A model generated the notes under the pieces. That model saw only the letters and a list, made by a program, of their open reading frames with translations, was not told the origin of the DNA and did no database searches. From NCBI GenBank assembly GCA_022822725.1, contig JAJEAN010000007.1, positions 2,429,045-2,493,044 of the forward strand: a stretch of DNA of 64,000 nt, given 5' to 3'. Source of the stretch: Candidatus Latescibacterota bacterium. GTDB taxonomy: Bacteria; JAAXHH01. Position numbers and translations under genes: made by a program. Position 1 is the stretch's first letter, and each line of letters starts with the position of its first letter. Shown here in pieces: positions 1-6,932 of the stretch.

Positions 1-108
1 CGTGTTTACACCGGTTGCTCGATTGCAAGCGTTCTCTCCATATTGTGTGAGTGTTAAATACTGCCCAGATTCAGATATGAATGAGACTACGCCGGATTCA
101 CCGATATC
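1..108. other. Window-edge intergenic DNA
   Basis: No convincing open reading frame or RNA is visible in this short edge segment. It lies downstream of the minus-strand VTT membrane protein gene and could contain its terminator, but I see no clear GC stem followed by a T run. Confidence 0.4.
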
Positions 109-981
109 CTAATCCGCCTGAATCGTTTTTCCACGGAGCTTTCGGTAGATCGCCGGGGACATGGAGACGGTGACGAGCAGGGCGAGGGCGATGCCCAGGT
201 TGATCAGGGCCGAGGAGCGCAGGGCGGCGCGCGTCACCTCGTCAATTTCGGCGCCGGCCAGGTAGACCTGCATCAGCGACGCCGCGGTATATGCGTAGAT
301 GAAGGTTCCCGGTGTGATCCCGATCATCGTCGCCATCGCGAAATGGAGCTTGCGTATACCGGAGAGTCCGGCGGCGAAGTTCAGCACGTTGAAGGGGATG
401 ACCGGGATGAGCCGGAGCTGGAGCATATGCAGGAACCCCTTGTTCCGGAGCCGGCGGTTGATCCGGTCGATGGGCCCTTTAATGTAGCGGGATATGAAAT
501 CCCGGCCCAGGTACCGGGCCAGGTCGAAGGCGAGGTTGGCGCCGATGTTCGCGCCGATCATTACGTACAGCGTGCCCTCCAGGGCGCCGAAGGTGAAACC
601 CGCGAAGAAGGTCAGGATCACCATCGGCAAACCCAGCACGGTGAGCAGGACATAGACGCCGATAAACACCAGGGGCGCCCACCAGAATCCCTCGATCGAC
701 TCGAAGAACCCCTCCATCACGACGGGCTGGAGATAGTTGCCCAGGGGCGTGAAGCTGTAGGCCAGAAAGCCGGAAAAGGCGATCGCGAGCAGGATGACCG
801 GCTTGACGATCTGACGCTTCCGGCCGGTGGTCTCGACGGTGGCCTGGGCTGCGCCCTCGACTGCGCCTGCGTCTTCGCCAGCACCCTTGGCTGCGCTCTC
901 AGCGGCGTCCTCGGCTGCGCCCTCTCCAGTCCGTTCGCCTGTTCCTTCGCCTGTACCTTCGCCGGGGCCTAACTGCGACAC
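109..981 (-). CDS. TVP38/TMEM64-family (VTT domain) inner-membrane protein
   Basis: Integral membrane protein of the TVP38/TMEM64 (VTT, formerly SNARE-associated or DedA-like) superfamily. Several hydrophobic helices cover residues 60-275. The family signature is visible as a reentrant glycine-rich FFAGFTFGALEG, then GANIGANLAFDLARYLGR, and the later LIPVIPFNVLNFAAGLSGI. Relatives are implicated in membrane lipid homeostasis, but the substrate here is unknown. The start codon appears to be GTG with no good SD. The first about 50 residues are a Gly/Glu/Ala/Thr low-complexity tract (GEGTGEGTGERTGEG and similar) from short tandem repeats that is not part of the conserved fold, so the true start could be internal. 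The gene follows the DUF547 gene by 37 bp on the same strand and may be cotranscribed with it. Confidence 0.82.
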   Translation of the reverse strand: MSQLGPGEGTGEGTGERTGEGAAEDAAESAAKGAGEDAGAVEGAAQATVETTGRKRQIVKPVILLAIAFSGFLAYSFTPLGNYLQPVVMEGFFESIEGFWWAPLVFIGVYVLLTVLGLPMVILTFFAGFTFGALEGTLYVMIGANIGANLAFDLARYLGRDFISRYIKGPIDRINRRLRNKGFLHMLQLRLIPVIPFNVLNFAAGLSGIRKLHFAMATMIGITPGTFIYAYTAASLMQVYLAGAEIDEVTRAALRSSALINLGIALALLVTVSMSPAIYRKLRGKTIQAD

Positions 982-1018
982 GGCGCGATTGTTTTTTTCA
1001 TGGATCCATTCCGCTTAT

Positions 1019-1804
1019 TCACTGCGCGGGCTGTTCGTTGATGCCCCAGTCGTAGTGCAGGTAGTCCACGTCCACGTTTTTCCGTCTCAGCAGCGCGCGG
1101 GCCGCGTCATCGGGCACGTAGGGGGCGATGTAATCCAGGACCTCCCGCTGGTTCTTCCCGAAATCGTCCGCGTACCAGTCCATGATCGGTGAAAGCCAGA
1201 CGGTGTTTTCTTCCGGGTCGGCCCGGAACTTACCGGGATCGGCAAAAAAGACAAGGGTATTCGCCTTCATCTGCCGGTCCAGGTCACCAGCGGTAAACGC
1301 TTCGGTCATCAGCGGCGGGCATCCTATGGAGGCGCACACGAGGGCGAAATGGACCAGGGGTTCGTCCATCTTGCGCAGGATGTTGTGCTCGATGTCATCC
1401 AGCGAGTATTCCCTGCCCTGGATCTCGATCTTGTAATCCTTCCAGATGCTGTACCCGAGCAGGCTGACGTGATTCTTGATGCTGCTGGTGGGATAGAAGT
1501 GCAGCATCCCGCGGATCGTGAGCGCGTTGTAGGTGTTGATCCAGAAGGCGATGACCTCGTTCCGGTCCTTCAGACTTACGGGGTCCACGCCTTTGATCAT
1601 CTCCAGGTAGCCGTCCAGTGTGCCCACGTCGCGGGCCTTCCAGGTCCGGTAGTCGATCATGCCCCGGCCATCGACGTACTTCTTCAGCAGACCGTCGTAC
1701 ACGGAGTGATCCACCATTCCGCCTCCCTGCGCTTTGGCCGTCCCGGTAAACAGGACTGCAGCCAGTGCAACGGCCACCGGGATATGCCATCGTCTCGTTC
1801 GCAT
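1019..1804 (-). CDS. DUF547 domain-containing secreted protein
   Basis: Exported protein of the DUF547 family. The chosen start gives a 261-residue protein with an Arg-rich n-region, a hydrophobic helix (VAVALAAVLFTG) and an AKA-Q signal-peptidase-like site. The conserved DUF547 blocks are visible: YVDGRGMIDYRTW near the N-terminus, FWINTYNALTI, the invariant LDDIEHNILR, and the cysteine motif CASIGCPPL. Biochemical function of the family is unknown. An upstream in-frame ATG at 1894 would add 30 residues of an MRTR-type repeat; I reject it because those codons lie in an intergenic 15-bp tandem repeat and a normal signal peptide begins at 1804. The gene runs divergently from the tlpA-like gene and precedes the VTT membrane gene. 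Confidence 0.82.
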   Translation of the reverse strand: MRTRRWHIPVAVALAAVLFTGTAKAQGGGMVDHSVYDGLLKKYVDGRGMIDYRTWKARDVGTLDGYLEMIKGVDPVSLKDRNEVIAFWINTYNALTIRGMLHFYPTSSIKNHVSLLGYSIWKDYKIEIQGREYSLDDIEHNILRKMDEPLVHFALVCASIGCPPLMTEAFTAGDLDRQMKANTLVFFADPGKFRADPEENTVWLSPIMDWYADDFGKNQREVLDYIAPYVPDDAARALLRRKNVDVDYLHYDWGINEQPAQ

Positions 1805-1841
1805 CGATCCTGTGCGCAACTGTCGCGTGTACGCCGGCCTC

Positions 1842-1901
1842 GTACGCATCTGTCGCATTCGTATCAATCGCGTTCGCATCGGTCGTATTTCCATCGCTCG
1901 T
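1842..1901. repeat. 15-bp degenerate tandem repeat, four copies
   Basis: Four consecutive 15-bp units at 1842-1856, 1857-1871, 1872-1886 and 1887-1901 share the pattern GTWCGCATCNGTCGC. The array lies in the divergent gap between the DUF547 gene and the thioredoxin gene. It keeps both flanking reading frames open, which creates a spurious N-terminal extension of the DUF547 gene. Confidence 0.7.
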
Positions 1902-2005
1902 GTCCCCTATTTCCCTTGCCCCGCATGCGGTTTTCTGCTATATTTCATTGACTTCCGCAACACGTTCCGCAGACCGGATTCATCCTCCCCAGGCGGTAAG
2001 TAACC

Positions 2006-2572
2006 ATGGAAACGAAATCCCGCGTCAGCATCATCTACGTCCTCGCCGCGCTCCTGATCGTGGCCGGACTGATCTCGGCCATCGTGGCCGAAATGAGATC
2101 GCCTGAAGTGGCCGTCATATATGATGCCAATGACCCCATGTCCGCGAATCCTTATTCGATCGATCTGGGATTCGCCCTGATGGACGCCGACGAGAACGAG
2201 TTCACCATCGCCCAGTTCGAGGGCCAGGTCCGGGTCGTCAATTTCTGGGCCACCTGGTGCCCCCCGTGCCGCGACGAGATCCCCGACTTCCAGGCGTTCC
2301 ATGAGAAATACGAAGCACAGGGCGTCAAGATCATCGGCATCGCCCTCGACGAACAAGGCGCGGAGATCGTACAGCCCTTCGTCGAGGAAATGAACATGAC
2401 CTACCTGTCCCTCATCGACACCTCGCAGATGGCCGCCGCAAAGTTCGGTGGGATCTACGGCATTCCGACCACCTTCATCATCGACCGGGAAGGGATGGTC
2501 CGGAAGAAGCACGTCGGCTACATGTCCTACGAGAACCTGGAATCCGCCGTGCTGCCCCTGCTGGCGAACTAA
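2006..2572 (+). CDS. TlpA-like membrane-anchored thioredoxin
   Basis: Thiol-disulfide oxidoreductase of the TlpA/ResA (redoxin/AhpC-TSA) class, 188 residues. An uncleaved N-terminal helix (IIYVLAALLIVAGLISAIV, about residues 9-27) anchors a periplasmic thioredoxin domain. The active site is WCPPC with cysteines at residues 85 and 88, preceded by VVNFWAT, and the cis-proline loop is YGIPTTFIIDREG. Such proteins reduce periplasmic disulfides, often those of apocytochrome c before haem attachment. This genome has a CcsA-like cytochrome c assembly protein near 53 kb and a c-type lipoprotein near 25 kb, so a role in cytochrome maturation is plausible inference. It is convergent with the FMN reductase gene. 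Confidence 0.9.
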   Translation: METKSRVSIIYVLAALLIVAGLISAIVAEMRSPEVAVIYDANDPMSANPYSIDLGFALMDADENEFTIAQFEGQVRVVNFWATWCPPCRDEIPDFQAFHEKYEAQGVKIIGIALDEQGAEIVQPFVEEMNMTYLSLIDTSQMAAAKFGGIYGIPTTFIIDREGMVRKKHVGYMSYENLESAVLPLLAN

Positions 2573-2583
2573 GCCGCATTCGG

Positions 2584-2621
2584 CCGCGGTGTGCCGGCCG
2601 TGCTTCCGCGGTGTGCCGGCC
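2584..2621. repeat. 16-bp direct repeat, two copies, between convergent genes
   Basis: The 16-mer CCGCGGTGTGCCGGCC occurs at 2584-2599 and again at 2606-2621. It sits just after the tlpA-like stop codon and contains GC-rich self-complementary parts (CCGCGG, CCGGCC) that could fold, but there is no T tract, so I do not call it a terminator. Confidence 0.6.
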
Positions 2622-2662
2622 AACTACTGAACCCGATCCAGGTTACGCGGCGCGCTCCGAAC

Positions 2663-3253
2663 TCACCTCCCCGTGCCGTGCAGTCTCCCGAGCGTCTCCG
2701 CCAGATTGCGTCCCAATCCCTCCACCGCGGCCTGGCGCTTCTCGTCTTTCAACCGCCCGTCTTCCGAAAACGCGCCGTGCGCGCCCGGCACCGCCACCTG
2801 GTCCGGCAGGACCATCACGTGGATGTTGCTCAGGATGGATCGAACGTGCACGAGTCCGCGCAGACCGCCCAGCGACCCCGGCGACGCGCTCATCAGCGCG
2901 GCCGTCTTGTTCCGGAAGACCGCCAGCCTCTCCTCGCCCGGCCCGGGCCTCGACGCCCAGTCGATCGTGTTCTTGAGGAGGGGCGTGATGGAACTGTTGT
3001 ATTCCGGCGCGGCGATCAGCAGGCCCTGGCTGGCCATCATCAGCGCCTTGAAGCGGACCGCGTTTTCCGGCAGCCCCTCCCGTTCTTCCAGGTCGCCGTC
3101 GTACAGCGGCATGGGATAGTCGCGCAGGTCCACCAGGTCGACCACGGCCCCGGCTTCCTCCGCGCCCCGCGCCGCGATACCGACCAGTTTCCGGTTGAAA
3201 GACCCGGTCCGCGCACTGCCGGAAAACGCGAGTATCCTGGGCACGTAGCTCAT
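2663..3253 (-). CDS. NADPH-dependent FMN reductase (flavodoxin fold)
   Basis: Cytosolic flavoprotein of the NADPH-dependent FMN reductase family (chromate/azo reductase-like), 196 residues, a typical length. The FMN phosphate-binding loop near the N-terminus reads GSARTGSFNRKL, and the conserved PEYNSSITPLLKNTIDW motif that contacts the flavin ring lies around residues 83-100. Family members use NAD(P)H to reduce FMN and then quinones, chromate or other acceptors; the physiological substrate cannot be read here. It starts with ATG and is transcribed convergently with the thioredoxin gene and divergently from mutS. Confidence 0.9.
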   Translation of the reverse strand: MSYVPRILAFSGSARTGSFNRKLVGIAARGAEEAGAVVDLVDLRDYPMPLYDGDLEEREGLPENAVRFKALMMASQGLLIAAPEYNSSITPLLKNTIDWASRPGPGEERLAVFRNKTAALMSASPGSLGGLRGLVHVRSILSNIHVMVLPDQVAVPGAHGAFSEDGRLKDEKRQAAVEGLGRNLAETLGRLHGTGR

Positions 3254-3552
3254 GTTGATTTCGCATTCCTTTTGTGTATACCTGCGACCCGTTAACGCTG
3301 GTGGACACCGACCGTCGGCATGGCGCGGATCCTATGCGCGGACCCTATGCATAGTCGCGTTTCAGGCCCCGAAAGTCAAGGGCGGATTGAATGCCCGGCG
3401 GCGACGCTCCAATCGGCCGTTTCACCCCATCCCGCAAGGCCTTTCCAGCCTGTTGCCCGGGGGAGAAACACCTTGACGCCAGGGGCTGGCATGGCTATCG
3501 TTCCAACATCGTAAACGCAACGGCCGCACGCCCTCAAAACCCCATCCCGCCC
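3254..3552. other. Divergent FMN reductase/mutS intergenic region with a short repeat
   Basis: About 300 bp between the divergent FMN reductase and mutS genes. It contains a 13-14 bp near-tandem repeat around 3325-3352 (GCGCGGAYCCTATGC twice). No promoter with good consensus is obvious. Reading frames that continue mutS upstream to 3391 pass through this region, but the encoded residues do not resemble MutS. Confidence 0.4.
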
Positions 3553-6330
3553 ATGCCCCGATCCAAAGGAACGCTGACACCCGCCATGGCGCAATACGCC
3601 AGGATGAAGGATCGGCACAAGGATGCGATTCTGTTCTTCCGCATGGGGGATTTCTACGAGACCTTCGGCGACGACGCCAGACTGGTCTCCCGCGTCCTGG
3701 GCATCACGCTGACCGCCCGCAATTCCGGTTCCGGCGGCGGGGACAAGACGCCGCTGGCCGGCGTGCCCTACCATGCCGTGGAGAAATACATCGCCGAACT
3801 CGTGGGATCGGGTTTCAAGGTGGCCGTCTGCGAACAGGTCGAAGACCCGAAGAAGGCCCGTGGCGTGGTCAAGCGGGACGTGGTGGAAGTCGTCACGCCG
3901 GGGACGACCATGCTGGCGCAGACCCTCGATCCCGGCGAAAACAACTACATGGTCGCCCTCGCCTTCGACGGGGAGGCCCGCGGCCTTGCTTTTCTGGATC
4001 TGTCCACGGGCGAGTTCCGGGCGGCGGAACTCAGCGAGGACGACCTGCTCAGCGAGTTGAGCCGCCTCGACCCCGCCGAGGCGATCGTGTCCTACGACCG
4101 GGCGGAGCAGGCCGAGGCGTTCCTTCAGCCGCGTTTCCCCGACATCGCGATCAGCCGGCTCGAGGAGTGGGCCTTCGTCTACGACCAGGCGCACCAGGCC
4201 CTGCTCGATCATTTCGAGGTGCTGACGCTCAAGGGCTTCGGTTGCGACGAAATGACCGCCGGCGTCTGCGCGGCGGGCGGCATGCTGGTCTACCTGCGGG
4301 AAACCCAGAAGAACCGGCTGGCCCACCTGAAGACGATGGCGCGCCATGACGTGGCCGACGCGATGCTCATGGATTCGGCGACGCAGCGCAACCTGGAGCT
4401 GATCACCTCGCTGCGGGACGGCGGACGGGAGGGAACGCTCCTTTCCGTGATGGACCGGACGTACACGCCCATGGGCGCCCGTTTCATGCGCCAGGCCATC
4501 ACCCGGCCGCTGGTTTCCGCCAGTGCCGTCCTGGCACGCCAGGAAGCGGTGGGCGAACTCCACGACGAACACGGGGCCAGGGACGAATTCGCCGGCCTGC
4601 TCAAATCGATGGGGGACATGGAACGGCTGGGCGCCCGTGTCGGTTCGGAACGCGCCAATGCCCGCGACCTGATCGCGCTCAAGGCCGCCCTGCACGTGAT
4701 CCCGGTCATCAAGGAGAAGCTCGCAGGCCTGAAGGCCGGGTTGTCCGCCGGACTCCGCGACGGGCTGCGGGAGCTCGGGCCCCTGGCGGAGAAACTCGAG
4801 CGGGCCCTGGTGGACGATCCGCCCCTCTCGCTGACGGAGGGCGGGCTCATCCGCGCGGGGTACAACGACGAGCTCGACGACCTGCGCGTGATCAGTTCGG
4901 GCGGGAAGCGCTGGATCGCCGAACTGCAGCAGAAGGAGCGCGAACGCACGGGGATCCAGTCCCTCAAGGTGGACTACAACCGCGTCTTCGGCTACTACAT
5001 CGAAGTTACGAAACCGAACCTGCACAAGCTGGAAGGCGAGTACATCCGCAAGCAGACCATGCGCAACGCGGAGCGGTTCATCACACCGGAATTGAAAGAG
5101 TACGAGGAGAAGATCCTGGGCGCCGAGGAGAAGATCGGCGGACTGGAATACGCCCTCTTCCTCGCATTGCGGGAGGAAGTTGCCGCAAGCCTTGGCGAGA
5201 TCCAGGGCAACGCCCGGGCGATCGCGCAGCTGGACTTCCTGACCGCCCTGGCGGAACTGGCCGTCCGGAACGATTACGCGGCCCCGGAAATCGTGGACGG
5301 TTCGGTCCTGGAAATCGATGACGGCCGCCACCCTGTGGTGGAACAACTGCTGCAGGGCGAGCACTTCGTGCCCAACGATACGCAGCTCGACAACCGGACC
5401 AGGCAGATCGGCCTGATCACGGGGCCGAATATGGCCGGCAAGAGCACCTACCTCCGCCAGGTGGGCCTCATCGTCCTCATGGCCCAGATCGGTTCCTTCG
5501 TCCCCGCGCGCTCCGCGAAGATCGGCATCGTGGACCGCATCTTTACCCGTGTGGGCGCCTCCGACAACCTGGCCCGGGGCGAGAGCACCTTCCTCGTCGA
5601 GATGAACGAGACCGCGAACATCCTCAACAACGCGACACCCCGGAGCCTGATCCTCCTCGACGAGATCGGCCGGGGCACGAGCACGTTCGACGGCCTGAGC
5701 ATCGCCTGGGCGGTCACGGAATACCTCCACAACACGCCGGAACGGGCGGCCAAGACGCTCTTCGCCACGCACTACCACGAGCTGATCGAACTGGCGTCGA
5801 GCCTCGACCGCATCGCCAACTACAACGTGGCCATCCGGGAGCAGGACGACCAGATCGTGTTCCTGCGCAAGTTGATGCCCGGCGGGAGCGACCGCAGTTA
5901 CGGGATCCAGGTGGCGCGCATGGCCGGATTGCCGCGCAGTGTGGTCGAACGGGCCCGGCACATCCTGGCCGACCTGGAGGACGAGGATCTGACTTCAGAA
6001 GGATCGGGCGTACCGGGCCGCGCGGACGGTGCGGATGACCTGGCAGCGGTGGACGGCCTGGCTGAGGCGGACGGATCGGACGGTGCAGGTGGACTTTCCG
6101 GATCGGGTGGACCGGGCGGCGCGTCCGACGGTCTGCGTAGACCGAGCACGCCCCGCCACGGAAAACCGACGGCCGAGAGCCCCGAATATCAGCTCAGCCT
6201 GTTCCTGCCGGCGGATCATCCGGTCGTCGAGGACATCAGGGAACTCGACCTGGACCTCATGACGCCGGTCGAAGCCATGAACGCCCTGTACCGGCTACAG
6301 CAGAAAGCCGCCGACCCCGATAGCGGATGA
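3553..6330 (+). CDS. mutS: DNA mismatch repair protein MutS
   Basis: Mismatch-recognition ATPase MutS, 925 residues from the chosen ATG. The mismatch-wedging motif F-Y-E is at residues 34-36 (GDFYETF), followed by the connector and core lever/clamp domains. The ATPase carries Walker A GPNMAGKST starting at residue 624, Walker B LILLDEIGRGTS, and the ATHYHEL switch histidines. A Gly/Asp/Ser-rich low-complexity linker of about 50 residues (816-870) lies between the ATPase/HTH part and the C-terminus; it is absent from typical MutS and looks like a repeat-derived insertion. After it, QLSLF at 880-884 matches the beta-clamp-binding consensus. An upstream start at 3391 is possible in frame but not MutS-like. 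No mutL lies in the window. Confidence 0.97.
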   Translation: MPRSKGTLTPAMAQYARMKDRHKDAILFFRMGDFYETFGDDARLVSRVLGITLTARNSGSGGGDKTPLAGVPYHAVEKYIAELVGSGFKVAVCEQVEDPKKARGVVKRDVVEVVTPGTTMLAQTLDPGENNYMVALAFDGEARGLAFLDLSTGEFRAAELSEDDLLSELSRLDPAEAIVSYDRAEQAEAFLQPRFPDIAISRLEEWAFVYDQAHQALLDHFEVLTLKGFGCDEMTAGVCAAGGMLVYLRETQKNRLAHLKTMARHDVADAMLMDSATQRNLELITSLRDGGREGTLLSVMDRTYTPMGARFMRQAITRPLVSASAVLARQEAVGELHDEHGARDEFAGLLKSMGDMERLGARVGSERANARDLIALKAALHVIPVIKEKLAGLKAGLSAGLRDGLRELGPLAEKLERALVDDPPLSLTEGGLIRAGYNDELDDLRVISSGGKRWIAELQQKERERTGIQSLKVDYNRVFGYYIEVTKPNLHKLEGEYIRKQTMRNAERFITPELKEYEEKILGAEEKIGGLEYALFLALREEVAASLGEIQGNARAIAQLDFLTALAELAVRNDYAAPEIVDGSVLEIDDGRHPVVEQLLQGEHFVPNDTQLDNRTRQIGLITGPNMAGKSTYLRQVGLIVLMAQIGSFVPARSAKIGIVDRIFTRVGASDNLARGESTFLVEMNETANILNNATPRSLILLDEIGRGTSTFDGLSIAWAVTEYLHNTPERAAKTLFATHYHELIELASSLDRIANYNVAIREQDDQIVFLRKLMPGGSDRSYGIQVARMAGLPRSVVERARHILADLEDEDLTSEGSGVPGRADGADDLAAVDGLAEADGSDGAGGLSGSGGPGGASDGLRRPSTPRHGKPTAESPEYQLSLFLPADHPVVEDIRELDLDLMTPVEAMNALYRLQQKAADPDSG

Positions 6331-6335
6331 CAATG

Positions 6336-6441
6336 ACAATACGCGTCGCGCGGTGAGTGGCATCGCGCGGTGAGTCGCATCGCGCATAACAATACGCGTC
6401 GCGCTGAGTGTTGCATCGCGCGGTGAGAAGCATCGCGCAGG
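6336..6441. repeat. 53-bp imperfect tandem duplication between mutS and the Nudix gene
   Basis: The block beginning ACAATACGCGTCGCGC at 6336 recurs at 6389, and CATCGCGCGGTGAG at 6361 recurs at 6414, so the offset is 53 bp in both cases. It occupies almost the entire mutS-Nudix gap, ending right before the Nudix Shine-Dalgarno. Within the block the octamer CATCGCGC itself recurs several times. Confidence 0.75.
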
Positions 6442-6452
6442 GAGCAGTTACC

Positions 6453-6872
6453 GTGTCCGTCATCTCTTCCGCCATGCTCGTCAATCCCGACGGCGACATC
6501 CTCGTCAACCTGCGCGACAACGATCCGCGGATCATCTTCCCGAACCTGTGGAGTCTCATCGGGGGCCACGTGGAGGAGGGCGAAAGTCCCGAGGAAGGCC
6601 TGGTCCGGGAAGTGGAGGAGGAGATCGGCTACCAGGTGACCGAATACCATCCCCTGGCGACCTTCTTCGACGGAGCAGACGTGCGGCACCTCTATCTCGT
6701 CCCGATCGATGTGCCCTTAGGCGACCTGGTGCTGGGGGAAGGACAGGCCATTCGGTACATGGACCCCGCACGGGCGCTGGCCGAACTGGACCTCTGCGTC
6801 ACCGGCCGGCGGTGCATCGAGGTCTACCTGCGCCACCTCGAGTTCCAGGCGTACGCCCGCACGCGGGGGTGA
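6453..6872 (+). CDS. Nudix hydrolase
   Basis: Small cytosolic Nudix-family pyrophosphohydrolase, 139 residues. The Nudix box GX5EX7REUXEEXGU is intact at residues 38-60 (Gly38, Glu44, Arg52-Glu53, Glu56-Glu57, Gly59), so the metal-binding helix should be functional. Substrate is not predictable; the sequence just after the box resembles generic ADP-ribose/NTP-type members. I chose the GTG at 6453 because GGAG lies 8 bp upstream (6441-6444); longer in-frame starts at 6408 run into the 53-bp repeat. Its 3' end is duplicated in tandem (see 6863-6886). Confidence 0.88.
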   Translation: MSVISSAMLVNPDGDILVNLRDNDPRIIFPNLWSLIGGHVEEGESPEEGLVREVEEEIGYQVTEYHPLATFFDGADVRHLYLVPIDVPLGDLVLGEGQAIRYMDPARALAELDLCVTGRRCIEVYLRHLEFQAYARTRG

Positions 6873-6886
6873 GTGCGGGGGTGAAC
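6863..6886. repeat. 12-bp tandem duplication spanning the Nudix stop codon
   Basis: GCGGGGGTGAGT at 6863-6874 contains the last codons and TGA stop of the Nudix gene; GCGGGGGTGAAC follows directly at 6875-6886. The second copy therefore carries a second in-phase TGA. Confidence 0.65.
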
Positions 6887-6932
6887 GCGCCGATTCACCC
6901 CGCGAAGCCTGACCCGCCGCGCGCACCCCGAC

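Noticed and set aside
3376-5961. Long minus-strand open frame opposite mutS
   Set aside because: It is fully antisense to mutS, rich in Arg/His/Gly/Val as expected for the complement of GC-rich codons, and has no recognisable motif.
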